This document shows, one piece after another, positions 43,343 through 54,382 of a DNA stretch of 64,000 nt. A program made the position numbers and the translations under genes. A model generated the notes under the pieces. The model had not been told where the DNA came from. It saw only the letters and a program-made list of their open reading frames with translations, and ran no database searches. This DNA is from Amyloporia xantha (Eukaryota > Basidiomycota > Agaricomycetes > Polyporales > Adustoporiaceae), in the NCBI GenBank assembly GCA_036971615.1, contig JAYKKR010000051.1:1-64000 (forward strand), read 5' to 3'. Positions within the stretch are counted from its first letter, which is position 1. Every line of letters begins with the position of its first letter.

Positions 43343-43414
43343 ATGAGTATAGTTAAGCTGGTATAACATCTACCTTCCAAGTAGAGATCATCAGTTCGAA
43401 TCTGATTACTCATA
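43343..43414 (+). tRNA. trnG: tRNA-Gly(UCC), copy 3
   Basis: Perfect acceptor ATGAGTA/TACTCAT; anticodon loop CTTCCAA. Directly follows rnl. Confidence 0.92.
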
Positions 43415-43502
43415 TCATCTCCCATAGCATCCGGCGCTCAACCATCCTGCTCTCATCTAGATGGTGCCATCCGAAGGATGGCCGGTTGCCATTCGACATC
43501 GT

Positions 43503-43690
43503 CGATATAAAAGAATAACATCACGGTCTGCTCATTGAGCCCATGACCAACCATTTAAGCAGCCAAAACGAGTTGCGCACAGCTCGCTTCGTAATAACTT
43601 TGGTGATACATAACGTGCCCATGCTCTCACCTGCAGCGCATCCCTCATCTAGATGAGGGATGCAAAGGATGCGGATGAGCGCACAGCACG
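43503..43690 (+). promoter_or_regulatory. Shared leader E2 before orf120, copy 3
   Basis: Inverted copy of 17885-18070; ends just before the orf120 ATG. Confidence 0.78.
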
Positions 43691-43697
43691 GAAAATA

Positions 43698-44057
43698 ATG
43701 AAATTTCTCATGCAAAATAATATTAATGACTTTTTAAATTTTATTGGACTAAATGTAAATATAAATGATACGGCTCTGCCGCCTATAGTTTTGGCTATAG
43801 GTTGTTTAATTTTTAATTGTATTATTTTATTTAGTGTAATAAATATCTCCATATATCTACTATCATTATATATAGTAAATAATAATAAAATTATTGATAA
43901 AATATCTAATAGCGTGCTTCGCGCGTATATGACTAAATTAGTTAAATTTTATAATAGAACTAGAGTAAGTTTTATTATATTAGAACTTATATTTCTATTT
44001 AGTAGCATAGGATATATGTTAAAGGCTAGTATAAAAATTATAATTCATTTTAGTTAA
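43698..44057 (+). CDS. orf120, copy 3
   Basis: Same small two-helix protein as 17519-17881, one Phe shorter (PPIVLAIG) because a T run has 4 instead of 7 bases; frame kept. Function unknown. Confidence 0.72.
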   Translation: MKFLMQNNINDFLNFIGLNVNINDTALPPIVLAIGCLIFNCIILFSVINISIYLLSLYIVNNNKIIDKISNSVLRAYMTKLVKFYNRTRVSFIILELIFLFSSIGYMLKASIKIIIHFS

Positions 44058-44128
44058 TTCGTGCTCCTCCTCCCTCGACCCTCAACCCATCCTTCGGACC
44101 ATCTAGATGAGGGTTGAGGGTCGAGTAG

Positions 44129-44245
44129 TGTAGAAGACTCAATCGTGCAAAGCACGTCCGATAATCAATTATCTTTTTGTATTTACTGTTTCATGGCTCT
44201 GTTTATTTGTAATAAACTTTACAATTAAGTATTCACTATCGACGA
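44129..44245 (+). pseudogene. orf327-like remnant, copy 3
   Basis: Inverted copy of 17336-17450: a VEDSIVQSTSDNQ-like piece joined to the orf327 C-terminus by an internal deletion. Confidence 0.75.
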
Positions 44246-44505
44246 AGTCGTATCGTCATAATCCGATCGTCCACCCCCTACTGCATCCCTCTCTAGCAAC
44301 GTGCTCATGCTCGTGCGAAGCCATCCTTTGGATGAGGGATGCTCTCCGGCCAACCTCAACCAGTCTGCATCCCATCCTTCGGCATCCGAAGGATGGGATG
44401 GGAACCACGTTGCTAGAGAGGCGTGCGAAGCACGGATGAGAGAAGTGTATTAATAAGGAAAAAAAGATTAGATAAGGAGGAGAGCCAACGTAATAACAGA
44501 ATAAG
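44246..44505. repeat. GC-hairpin spacer, copy 3
   Basis: Inverted copy of 17069-17335, with GG-to-AA changes at 44351 and 44399. No gene seen. Confidence 0.7.
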
Positions 44506-44506
44506 A

Positions 44507-44690
44507 CTAAAAGAATAGCATCACGGTCTCTTTTTTATGAGAGCCACCATTTAAGCAGCCAAAACGAGTTGCGCACAGCTCGCTTCGTAATAACTTTGGT
44601 GATACATAACGTGCCCATGCTCTCACGTGCAGCGCATCCCTCATCTAGATGAGGGATGCAAAGGATGCGGATGAGCGCACAGCACGAAAA
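44507..44690 (+). promoter_or_regulatory. Shared leader E1 before cox3, copy 3
   Basis: Inverted copy of 16887-17068. Confidence 0.78.
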
Positions 44691-44705
44691 ATACGAATAC
44701 AAAAA

Positions 44706-45514
44706 ATGATTATAAATAGAAACCAAATTCAAAATTTTCCCTTTCATTTGGTAGAAATAAGTCCATGGCCTTTATTAGTTAGTTTTACTCTATTAAATAT
44801 GGCTATAGGTGGAGTAATGTATATGCACGGATATCCTTATGGTGGAACTATCTTAAGTTTAGGTTTTGTACTTACAGCTTATGGTATGACACTATGGTTT
44901 AGAGATGTAATAACAGAAGGTACTTACTTAGGATGTCATACAACTCAAGTACAAAAAGGATTAACAATAGGTGTAGTTTTATTCATTGTTAGTGAAGTTT
45001 TTGCTTTCTTAAGTGTATTCTGGGCTTTTTCCATTCTAGTTTAAGTCCAGCAATTGAAATTGGAGGAGTATGGCCACCACAAGGTATAACAGCACTAGAT
45101 CCTTTTGCTATACCATTACTTAATACAATTTTATTATTAAGTAGTGGAGCATTTGTAACATATGGACACCATGCCTTAATCCAAGGATCAAGAGAAGGTG
45201 CAATAATAGGTACACTTCTTACAATTGTATTAGCTGTAATTTTCACTTGCTTACAATATTACGAATATTCAGAAGCAGCATTCACATTCGCAGATTCAGT
45301 ATACGGATCCGCATTTTATGCGTCAACTGGTTTACATGGATTTCACGTAATTATTGGAACAATTTTCATTGCAGTAGCATTCTTCCGACTAGTTAATTAT
45401 CATCTTACAACCTCACATCACCAAGGATTTGAATCTGCTATACTTTATTGGCATTTTGTTGATGTTGTATGGTTATTCTTATTTATTGCTGTATATTACT
45501 GGGGTGGAAACTAG
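44706..45514 (+). pseudogene. cox3: cox3, copy 3, one-base frameshift
   Basis: Same gene as 16063-16872 but the T run at 45026-45030 has 5 instead of 6 bases, closing the frame after WAF. Downstream sequence is unchanged. Probably a sequencing error. Confidence 0.93.
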
Positions 45515-45846
45515 TCCGTCCTCGCCTCTCTCGAGCCTCATCCCTCATCCTGCGACCATGGTCGAGGGATGCAGGATGCAGGTCGGTCCTGCACCATCGA
45601 CGATGAGGCCATGCTTCGCATGATGGGCCAACCTCGACCGGCATCCTTCGGATGGGTCGCAGGTTGAGAGGGATGCAGGCGGAGTTATACATAACCCCCT
45701 TTTCTTCTCTATCTCTCTCCGGCCCTCCCCTGCCTCATCTAGATGGACCATCCCTCTAGCCCATCCTAAGGATGGCAGGGAGAGAGAGAGGGGGCACGGA
45801 GCCAACATTTATTACCGGTTCCCAAAGGACGTACAAATACATAACT
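45515..45846. repeat. GC-hairpin spacer between cox3 and nad4L, copy 3
   Basis: Inverted copy of 15733-16062. No gene seen. Confidence 0.75.
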
Positions 45847-46113
45847 ATGAATCTGTCATTATTCTTATTTTTAATAGGTATTTTAGGATTTATTTTAAAT
45901 CGAAAAAATATAATCCTAATGATTATTGCGATAGAAATAATGCTATTAGCTGTAACACTATTAGTTTTAATTAGTTCATTCACTTTTGATGATGGAATAG
46001 GACAAACTTTTAGTATCTTTATAATTTCAATAGCTGGAGCAGAATCAGTAATAGGTTTAAGTATTCTTGTAGCTTTTTATCGTTTAAGAGGAAACATTTC
46101 ATTAAGAAACTAA
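45847..46113 (+). CDS. nad4L: nad4L, copy 3
   Basis: 88 residues, identical to 15466-15732; ATG at 45847 chosen over an upstream hairpin-encoded one. Stop overlaps the nad5 ATG by one base. Confidence 0.96.
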   Translation: MNLSLFLFLIGILGFILNRKNIILMIIAIEIMLLAVTLLVLISSFTFDDGIGQTFSIFIISIAGAESVIGLSILVAFYRLRGNISLRN

Positions 46114-48095
46114 TGTATCTTTCTATATTAATATTACCTTTATTAGGTTCAATTGTCTCAGGTTTAATGGGACGAAAAATAGGAGTAAGTGGCTCACATA
46201 TTATTACATGTACCTGCCTAATTTTATCTTCAATTTTAGCGAGTCTAGCTTTTTATGAAGTAGGTATCTGTGCCTCACCTCTCTCAATTCATTTAAATAC
46301 TTGGATTGATTCAGAGTTTCTTTCTATATCTTGGGAATTTTTATTTGATCAATTAACTGTCGCAATGTTTATACCTGTCCTATATATTTCTTCTTTAATT
46401 CATATATTTTCTACAGATTATATGTCTGAAGATCCACATAATCAAAGATTTTTCTCATATCTATCTTTATTCACTTTCTTTATGTTATTATTAGTATCAG
46501 GTGCTAATTATTTTGTAATGTTTGTAGGTTGGGAAGGTATAGGAGTAGTCTCATACTTACTAATTAATTTCTGGTTTACTAGATTACAAGCAAATAAAGC
46601 AGCAATATTAGCTTTAACTATGAATAGAGTAGGAGATATGGGTCTAAGTATAGGATTCTTTGCAGTATTTGCTTTATTTGGAAGTATAGACTATGCGACT
46701 GTATTTAGTTTAGCACCTTTTATGAATGAAACAGCTATTACTATAATAGGTTTATTACTTCTTAGTGGAGCTATGGCTAAATCAGCTCAAATACCATTAC
46801 ACTCTTGGCTTCCTGGTTCTATGGAAGGTCCTACACCTGTCTCAGCTTTAATTCATGCGGCTACACTAGTAACAGCTGGATTATACTTATTAGTAAGATC
46901 CTCACCATTATTAGAGTATAGTAGTACAGCACTATTAGTAATAACATTAGTAGGTGCTTCTACAGCCTTTTTCGCAGCAACTTGTGGTCTAGTACAAAAT
47001 GATTTAAAACGAATAATTGCGTTCTCCACAATAAGCCAATTAGGATATATGGTTATGGCTGTAGGTCTAAGTCAATATAATGTTGCTTTAATGCATGTAG
47101 TTAACCACGCTTTCTTTAAAGCATTATTATTCTTAGGTGCTGGTGCAGTAATTCATAGTTTTGCCGATCAACAAGATGTTAGAAGATTTGGAGGTTTAAT
47201 AAAATTCTTACCATTTACTTATACTTGTATGTTAGTCGGTTCATTATCATTACTAGCCACACCGTGGCTAACTGGATTCTATAGTAAAGATTTAATAATA
47301 GAATTAGCTTATGCACAATATAGCTTTAGTGGTACTTTCGCCTTTATATTAGGAAGTATTACTGCAGGTTTAACTGCCTTTTATTCATTTAGATTAATAT
47401 CATTGGTATTTTTAACTGTACCAAATGGCTCACGAAATGCTTACTTAAATTCTCATGAAGCAAATTTAGCAGTAATAATTCCATTGTTTATACTAGCTTT
47501 ATTTAGTATTTTCTTTGGTTTTGTATTTTCTGATTTGTTTGTAGGAGTAGGTACAGATTTCTTTGCTAACTCTTTATTTATTCATCCTAATAATATTTCT
47601 ATTATTGAAGCTGAATTTAGTTTACCTATTTTTATTAAACTTTTACCTGCTATTTTATCTTTATTAGGAGCTAGTCTGGCTATATTCTTATACCATTATA
47701 CTCCTAATTTTGTAATAGAACTTACAGATACTTCACTAGGTAGAAAAATTTATACATTTTTAAATGGTAAATATCTATTTGATGTAGTTTATAATTATTA
47801 TATAATTGCAGGAGGTTTACAACTAGGTTACACCATTTCTAAAGTTTTAGATAGAGGGGTAATTGAACTAGTTGGACCATACGGCTTAAGTAATACAGTA
47901 AGTAATACTGGTATTAATATTGGTAAATTAGATACTGGAGTAATTACTACTTATTCTCTGTATATCACTTTAGGTTTACTTTCTTTATTATTCTTAGTTT
48001 TTGCTCCTATTTTAATTGATACTTCTTTATTTAGTGAAATTAGATTAGTTATTATTTATATGGCAGCTTTAGTATTAGTTCTTTCTTCAGAATAG
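46113..48095 (+). CDS. nad5: nad5, copy 3 (intact)
   Basis: 660-residue complex I subunit as at 13484-15466, open throughout; Ala in FFANSLFI where copy 2 has Val. Agrees with copy 1 at that position, so Ala is the majority reading. Confidence 0.98.
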   Translation: MYLSILILPLLGSIVSGLMGRKIGVSGSHIITCTCLILSSILASLAFYEVGICASPLSIHLNTWIDSEFLSISWEFLFDQLTVAMFIPVLYISSLIHIFSTDYMSEDPHNQRFFSYLSLFTFFMLLLVSGANYFVMFVGWEGIGVVSYLLINFWFTRLQANKAAILALTMNRVGDMGLSIGFFAVFALFGSIDYATVFSLAPFMNETAITIIGLLLLSGAMAKSAQIPLHSWLPGSMEGPTPVSALIHAATLVTAGLYLLVRSSPLLEYSSTALLVITLVGASTAFFAATCGLVQNDLKRIIAFSTISQLGYMVMAVGLSQYNVALMHVVNHAFFKALLFLGAGAVIHSFADQQDVRRFGGLIKFLPFTYTCMLVGSLSLLATPWLTGFYSKDLIIELAYAQYSFSGTFAFILGSITAGLTAFYSFRLISLVFLTVPNGSRNAYLNSHEANLAVIIPLFILALFSIFFGFVFSDLFVGVGTDFFANSLFIHPNNISIIEAEFSLPIFIKLLPAILSLLGASLAIFLYHYTPNFVIELTDTSLGRKIYTFLNGKYLFDVVYNYYIIAGGLQLGYTISKVLDRGVIELVGPYGLSNTVSNTGINIGKLDTGVITTYSLYITLGLLSLLFLVFAPILIDTSLFSEIRLVIIYMAALVLVLSSE

Positions 48096-48394
48096 GACAA
48101 ACTTTTACATCTTACATCTCTCTTGTCCCTCTCTCCCATCCTGCATCCCTCGACCATGGTCGCAGGATGAGGATGAAGTGCTAACGACCCTCATCTAGAT
48201 GGTCCGAAGGATGGGATGCAGGACACAGCCTATCTACATCTTTTTTAAGATGGGAAGGATGTTAAAGACGATGACGATGATATAATAACCCCCTACGTAT
48301 AAAAGAATGAATAGTTTACCAATAAAAACTATTTTTGTAGATATCTTGCCCTCAACCCTCTCGACCATGGTCGAGAGGGTCGAAGATGGAGATA
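48096..48394. repeat. GC-hairpin spacer after nad5, copy 3
   Basis: Copy of 1927-2229; at 48172-48186 the segment GTGCCCCGGCGACC of the other copies reads GTGCTAACGACC. No gene seen. Confidence 0.8.
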
Positions 48395-48508
48395 TCTGAT
48401 TAATTTTTCAATTTTTTAATATAAAAATTTGAATTACAATCGTAATCCTATCACCAATATTCGGCTTCGCCGTATTTAATAAAACAACAACCCGTCTACG
48501 TTAATTTA
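48395..48508 (+). promoter_or_regulatory. Duplicated leader A before orf340, copy 3
   Basis: Copy of 2230-2345, two T shorter in one run. Confidence 0.85.
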
Positions 48509-49529
48509 TGGAAATCAACTTAATGATATTAAATCTCTTATTATATACCTCAGTATTATCATTAGTAATTATGTATACTTCTAAATTAGGTCTTTTAGGG
48601 TTAAAAGCTAAAAACCTATGTCAGACTAGTACTATAATTGAAATATTAATATTAATCCTCTTAATTTTTACTGGTATCATGTTTATTCTTAGTTTAATCC
48701 AGCTATTATTTCTTCATTCTAATATTAAACCTGAATGGTTATATGTCAATGATAGTAATAATAATCAGGACCCTGTTAGATGGTGGCCTTCTGGTACTCC
48801 TCCCTCCTTCTCAACCATGGTTGCAGGAGGGGTATTATAGGAGGTGCTATAGGTGTATATAGATTAGTACCTGGAACACCCAAAATTAAAGCAATAGCTG
48901 CTTTAACTTCGTTAGCGTGCAAAGCACGACCTTCTGCTGTATGGTTTCATGCTGTAAATCCAAATGGCTTTAACAGATTCGTGCGGAGCACGTCAATGAT
49001 GGAGTACAAAATAACTGGTTCATGGCCAGCTATTGTATCTGCTGTTATACATGATAATCGATTAAACCCAGTATTTGACAGACTTAGCGATGAGGCTACT
49101 AGAACAGGCGACGGTTACTACTTTCAAGACTTATCTTTAGATGGTATTTTCAATTTCTTTATTCAATTCTTTAAACCAGTACACGTACACGGATATTTGG
49201 ATGATTTAATAGGTCAACAAATATTTATCTACTCACTTATGTTATTAATAGTAGTTAGTTTAATCATTTTATTTAGTTTATATACGCTTATAAATATAAT
49301 GCTACATAATAAAGAATTCATTATAAACAAATTTAATACTAATAATAAATTTATTGCGTTTTTTATTAACTACCAAATTACCCTAAGTAAAATTAGTCTT
49401 TTTCTATTACCATTAATAATAGTGTTTGGCCTAATAGAGCTTTTTGTAGGTTTACATTATCTTATCACCCATCCTCTACCATTAGAAGAGTTACCAATTG
49501 ATTTGCATACATACTTCCCTAAGAAATAA
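48508..49529 (+). pseudogene. orf340, copy 3, one-base frameshift
   Basis: Same gene as 2345-3367; one G is missing from the G run of the in-frame GC hairpin near 48827-48831, closing the frame at residue 110. The other two copies are open. Confidence 0.85.
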
Positions 49530-50030
49530 AGAATAATACCAATCACCCCCTCGCATCCCTCTCAACCCTATCTCGACCCTCATGCGAAGCATGGCATTAT
49601 TTAGATGAGAGCAGGAGGGTCGAGGAGTGCCGGTCGCAAAGGGAATTAAAATATCTAAAAAAGGATTTAAAGGATCGATGGGCTTACACGACCTTACTCC
49701 TTTATTAGATAAAAGGCTTATCCTTAGCCTCTCGCTCTCTCTCCGGCACCCTCAACCCTCTCTCATCCCTCTCATCCCATCCTTCGGCATCCGAAGGATG
49801 GGATGGAATTGCCAGATGCCCCGGCACTCATTGATTGAGTGAGGGATGCACCGGCGCGCGAGGTTCCCGGTTGCCGGTCGACTCTTCTTTATATTTACTT
49901 ACGTGCTTCGCACGCTTTATTTTAAATAAAAAAACCGTCCTCCGAACGCTATAAAAGAATCGTTTACTAAGCTAAATTATTTTGTAGAATATACAGTCAA
50001 GCCTCTCTGGTCATATGACCGATCTACCAA
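49530..50030. repeat. GC-hairpin spacer, copy 3
   Basis: Copy of 3368-3872 with short deletions and G-to-A changes at 49804-49815. No gene seen. Confidence 0.8.
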
Positions 50031-50146
50031 TCTGATTAATTTTTTTCAATTTTTTAATATAAAAATTTGAATTACAATCGTAATCCTATCATCAATATTC
50101 GGCTTCGCCGTATTTAATAAAACAACAACCCGTCTACGTTAATTTA
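50031..50146 (+). promoter_or_regulatory. Leader B before nad4, copy 3
   Basis: Copy of 3873-3988. Confidence 0.8.
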
Positions 50147-50148
50147 AA

Positions 50149-51595
50149 ATGATTCAATTACTTCTAATAGTTCCAATTATAGGTTCTTTATTAATATTAC
50201 CTATACAAGACACAATAAAAAATGAAAATAAAATGAAAAATATAGCTCTTTCAACGTCTCTAATTAATTTACTAATCTCTATCTTATTATGGGTTGAATT
50301 TGATTCAAGTACTAGTGATTATCAATTTATATATGAATTCAATAAATTAAGTTTTTGTCACTTTAATATAGGTATAGATGGGATTTCACTATACTATGTC
50401 TTACTAACAACATTTATAACACCAATAGCAATACTTTCTAATTATAAAAATATATATAAAAATATAAAATATTTCCTTATCTCCTTTTTAATCCTAGAAA
50501 CACTACAAATAGCAGTTTTTGTAGTTTTAGATTTATTTCTTTTCTATATTTTTTTCGAAAGTGTATTACCCGTATTATTTATAATTATAGTAGTCTACGG
50601 TTCAGGAGAAAATAGAATTAGATCAGCTTTATTATTTTTTATATACTTTAGCTGGATCTTTATTTATGCTTTTAGCTATTCTGCATATTTATAGTAATGT
50701 AGGTTCTACAGACTTTCAATTAATCTCTTTATCTGATATAAGCTTAGATACTCAAAAAATATTATGGTTAGCATTCTTCTTAGCTTTTGCAGTAAAAACT
50801 CCGCTATGGCCTTTAACTGGTTGGCTTTATAGAGCTCATGCTGATAGTCCATTAGCTGGTTCAATTCTACTAGCTGGAACTATTCTAAAATTTGCTACTT
50901 ATGGTTATATTAGAGTATTGATTAACTTTTTACCTGATGCTTCTAATTATTTTGGTCCATTAATACAAACTATTGCAATTATAACTTTAATTTATTCATC
51001 ATTAGCAACTGTAATACAACAAGATACTAAATCTCTTATTGCTTATTCAAGTATTGCACACATGAGTGTAGTTATATTAGGTCTATTTTCTAATACAATA
51101 CAAGGGATAGAAGGAGCTATTCTACTTTCTTTAGGTCATGGTTTTGTATCACCTGCCTTATTTATTTGTGTGGGTGGTGTTATATATGAAAGAACTGGTA
51201 CTAGAATTATTCAATATATTAGAGGTTTAGTTACTTATATGCCTGTATTTACTGTCTTATTCTTTATATTTACTTTATGTAATACCGGTATACCTTTAAG
51301 TTTAAATTTCCTAGGTGAACAATTATCTTTAATTGGTATATGGGAAAAAAGTCCAATTATATCTGCTCTAGGTGCTACTGGTATTGTTTTATCTGCATGT
51401 TATTCTATTTATTTATATAATAGAATTTCTTATGGGGTATATTCTCCTCACCTTAAACCTTATATAGATATAACTAGACAAGAATTTAACCTTTTAATCA
51501 CTTTACTTATACCTACTATAGTCTTAGGTATTTTACCTAATGTTATATTATATACTATTCACTTACCGGTTTCTACTTTATTATATTCTGCGTAA
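50149..51595 (+). pseudogene. nad4: nad4, copy 3, frameshifted in a T run
   Basis: Same lesion as copy 1: T run of 6 (near 50635-50640) against 8 in the intact copy 9975-11423. Open pieces 50149-50694 and 50666-51595. Confidence 0.93.
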
Positions 51596-51686
51596 CATCC
51601 TCTCATCCCTCATCAGGCAACCATGGTTGAGGGTCGCAGGATGCCGGATGGCCCCTTATAGAATAAAAGAGTTTGAAGGAATGATA

Positions 51687-51757
51687 GGGGATATCTGATA
51701 ATGGTAATCAGTTGTATTTGCACTACAAATATGATAGTTCGAATCTATCTATCTCCA
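51687..51757 (+). tRNA. trnA: tRNA-Ala(UGC), copy 3
   Basis: Same sequence as 5529-5599. Confidence 0.92.
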
Positions 51758-51794
51758 ACACGATATTTAAAAGAGTTATTATAATATATGAGAA

Positions 51795-51866
51795 ACCTCG
51801 GTTGCTTAGTGGTCAAAGCGCTAACTTGAAGACTTAGAGATGTGAGTTCAATTCTCTCCCGGGGTA
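51795..51866 (+). tRNA. trnF: tRNA-Phe(GAA), copy 3
   Basis: Same sequence as 5637-5708. Confidence 0.82.
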
Positions 51867-51895
51867 AGCTTGTGGCCGGCGAAGCCGCTATAATA

Positions 51896-51967
51896 GCCGA
51901 AATAGTTTAAATGGTAAAACGAATTCCTTGTAAGACTTAAATATTGGTTCAATCCCAGTTTTCGGCA
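51896..51967 (+). tRNA. trnT: tRNA-Thr(UGU), copy 3
   Basis: Same sequence as 5738-5809. Confidence 0.88.
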
Positions 51968-51973
51968 AGTATA

Positions 51974-52047
51974 TGAGTTGTAGTTTAATTTGGAAGAACA
52001 CCATTTTTTGGAAGTGGCTAATATCAGTTCGAGTCTGGTCAACTCAG
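51974..52047 (+). tRNA. trnQ: tRNA-Gln(UUG), copy 3
   Basis: Same sequence as 5816-5889. Confidence 0.9.
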
Positions 52048-52059
52048 ATATAAACAAAA

Positions 52060-52131
52060 GGAAGCAGAACTCGAGTGGTTGAGTATCTTCCTTTTAAGAA
52101 GATAGTCCTGGTTCAAGTCCAGGTGCTTTCA
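52060..52131 (+). tRNA. trnK: tRNA-Lys(UUU), copy 3
   Basis: Same sequence as 5902-5973. Confidence 0.93.
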
Positions 52132-52148
52132 ACACTAAAAATTAAAAA

Positions 52149-52232
52149 GGGCAGGTGATCCGATTGGTAATGGTGGTTCTCTGTAAAAGAATTGGTGTAT
52201 AACTGTAAAAGGTTCGATTCCTTTACTGCTCA
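52149..52232 (+). tRNA. trnY: tRNA-Tyr(GUA), copy 3
   Basis: Same sequence as 5991-6074. Confidence 0.9.
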
Positions 52233-52254
52233 TACGTATCTTTTTAGTATAGTT

Positions 52255-52330
52255 TAAGACTGTAGCATAATAGGTTAATGCAATTCGCTCATAATGGATC
52301 TTATAAGGGTTCAATTCCCTTCGGTCTTAG
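52255..52330 (+). tRNA. trnM: tRNA-Met(CAU), copy 3
   Basis: Same sequence as 6097-6172. Confidence 0.88.
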
Positions 52331-52481
52331 TAGAGTGTCATCCTCATCTCTCTCATCCTCAACCTCAAGCCGTCCCCCCATCCACCATCCCTCTCACCCT
52401 GCCATCCTTCGGATGGCACCATCTAGATGAGGCCATGCTTCGCATGAGGGGCTAGAGAGGGGATGAGAGAGGGATGCAAGA

Positions 52482-52567
52482 GGGTATTTGGTCGAGTCTG
52501 GTTTATGGCGCTCGTCTTGAAAACGAGTACTTCAAAAAAGTCGTGAGTTCAAATCTCACAGTGCCCG
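52482..52567 (+). tRNA. trnS: tRNA-Ser(UGA), copy 3
   Basis: Same sequence as 6323-6408. Confidence 0.92.
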
Positions 52568-53089
52568 AGGTTGCGTCGACGAAGTTTCGGCGGAGTCGAC
52601 GTAATAACCCCTTACATTTACCCGTGCATCAACTCCGTGCTGAGCTCGGCAGAGGGGGCTCGCTTCCGGCCCTCGGCAACCCTCGACCGGCATCCCATCC
52701 TTCGGACCATCTAGATGAGGGATGAGGCTCGCAGCGCGCAGGGGCGACCCTCAACCATGGTTGCCGGTCGAGAGAGGGAGGGATGAGGAAAGTAGTAGAT
52801 AGCGGGGTAGATTTTACTTAACCAAAGAGAATTCAGCTTAGGCCAAAAATAGACACCCTCTCGACCATGGTCGCAGATAGCTAAAATCCAAGAAACATGA
52901 TTTTCGCATACACTGGGTAAATAATACGGGGATATGTTTATAGGCCAACAATCATTGGATGACCGCGAATAATAATAATAATAATAGGCTGCCCCCCCAT
53001 GTTCACAACGAGCCGGATGAGGGTTGAGAGAAGTGTGCTATGCATGGAGCATCTAGATGCTCCATGCATGAGAGCCGTGATGCGGCATC
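52568..53089. repeat. GC-hairpin and palindrome spacer, copy 3
   Basis: Copy of 6409-6929 with the (AAT)n run and the 28-bp palindrome (about 53041-53068). No gene seen. Confidence 0.75.
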
Positions 53090-54073
53090 TTATGACGATA
53101 ATATTAGATGAAGTGAATATTTAATTGTAAAATTTATTACAAATAAGCAGACCCATGAAACACTAAATACAAAAATATTAGATTTATACCATATATCGAT
53201 GTATCTATTAATTAGATACTCAATTTTAGGTTTAAATTTGTTATTAGGAATGTATTTACTATAATTAAATCCTGAATGTCTAATTAAGGTTGATATGAAA
53301 CAATTTAAAATTAAAATTAAACATGCTAACTCTAATTGATTTATTGTAAATAGCTCACTTAAGAGATTAAAGGGATAATGCTGTAATATTAATTGATTAT
53401 CGGACGTGCTTTGCACGATTGAGTCTTCTACAGCTGCAGGTTCCATAACATAGTTTGAACCTTCACCTGGTTTACCACCACCTTTACCTTTACCTTTATC
53501 AATAATATCGGAGATTTTAGATAAACTAAGAGCTACGCCACCACCTACACCAACAGCCACTAATTTACCAGCTGCGGGTAGGCTTTTAGCAGCTTCCAGA
53601 CCTATTTTCATGCCCATAGCAGTTAAAGCGGTATCCTTTGCAGAATTTGGAACATTTATATTTAAAATATTATTAACAGTAGTAGAACTTGTTGCACTAT
53701 GCGTGCTATCATTTGTAACCGTGGTTGATGTTGATGATGCAGCAGGAGTATCCGTGTTTGGCACGTCAGTATTGTTAGGTTCATTTAAATATAAAATATG
53801 ATCGTTAAGCATTGATGGATGCAGTAGGCCTAATATGAATGAAACTAATAATATTAAATAAACTAAGATGCGAAACCACTTATGATTTATTATAAAATTA
53901 CAGTACATTTTAATATTTTTCCCGAGCAAATCGCTTTCTATTAAAAAGGCTATTATAAAGGTTTTAATAAACATTGGTTGGGAGACCAAAGAAGACGTTA
54001 TTATTAATATAGGATTTAAAATTATTAACATACAAGTAAGTATGGTATCATTAAAAAGTTGAATAATTATCAT
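53090..54073 (-). CDS. orf327, complete copy, membrane protein of unknown function
   Basis: Only complete copy. 327 residues: membrane helices near 20-45 and 66-85; a Ser/Thr/Asn-rich stretch (about 105-140, TSTTVTNDSTHSATSSTTV); a Gly/Ala-rich hydrophobic segment (AAGKLVAVGVGGGVALSLS, about 167-185) followed by a Lys/Gly-rich linker (KGKGKGGGKPGEG); then two C-terminal helices flanking NNKFKPKIEYLINRYI. The C-terminal module and the glycine-rich middle parallel orf340. The palindrome GTGCTTTGCAC is read in frame (53405-53418). A partial copy of the cox3 leader lies about 90 bases upstream of its start. Not a recognised family. Confidence 0.78.
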   Translation of the reverse strand: MIIIQLFNDTILTCMLIILNPILIITSSLVSQPMFIKTFIIAFLIESDLLGKNIKMYCNFIINHKWFRILVYLILLVSFILGLLHPSMLNDHILYLNEPNNTDVPNTDTPAASSTSTTVTNDSTHSATSSTTVNNILNINVPNSAKDTALTAMGMKIGLEAAKSLPAAGKLVAVGVGGGVALSLSKISDIIDKGKGKGGGKPGEGSNYVMEPAAVEDSIVQSTSDNQLILQHYPFNLLSELFTINQLELACLILILNCFISTLIRHSGFNYSKYIPNNKFKPKIEYLINRYIDIWYKSNIFVFSVSWVCLFVINFTIKYSLHLILSS

Positions 54074-54161
54074 TATTTAGTATACATGTGTAAATATACG
54101 TGCTGCCTTCTGCATCCCATCCTTCGGCATCCGAAGGATGAGGATGACTGCAGAGCATGTA

Positions 54162-54266
54162 TGTTATATATCACCAAAGTTATTACGAAGCGAGCTGTGC
54201 GCAACTCGTTTTGGCTGCTTAAATGGCTGGTCTCATAAAAAAGAGACCGAGATGCTATTCTTTTAT
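54162..54266 (-). promoter_or_regulatory. Shared leader E3, upstream of orf327
   Basis: Copy of the cox3/orf120 leader core: ATCACCAAAGTTATTACGAA, the CGAG/CTCG stem-loop and the GAGACC region. Same orientation relative to the gene as E1 and E2. Two substitutions noted (GTTATATATC; GAGATGC). Confidence 0.8.
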
Positions 54267-54382
54267 TATATAATATTTACCCTATTTTCTTGAACATTGG
54301 GGTCACATCTCATCCTGTGTCCCATCCGAAGGATGGGACACAGGATGAGGGTTGAGGGATGAGAGGATGTTGCAGGGATGAG

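Larger units (their letters stand above)
31105..53831. repeat. Large inverted repeat, arm R (copy 3)
   Basis: Inverted copy of arm L. The first kilobase (31105-32160) has lost many bases compared with arm L; the rest agrees closely apart from homopolymer indels and scattered G-to-A changes in GC hairpins. Unlike copy 1, its right edge runs on into single-copy DNA. Confidence 0.95.
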
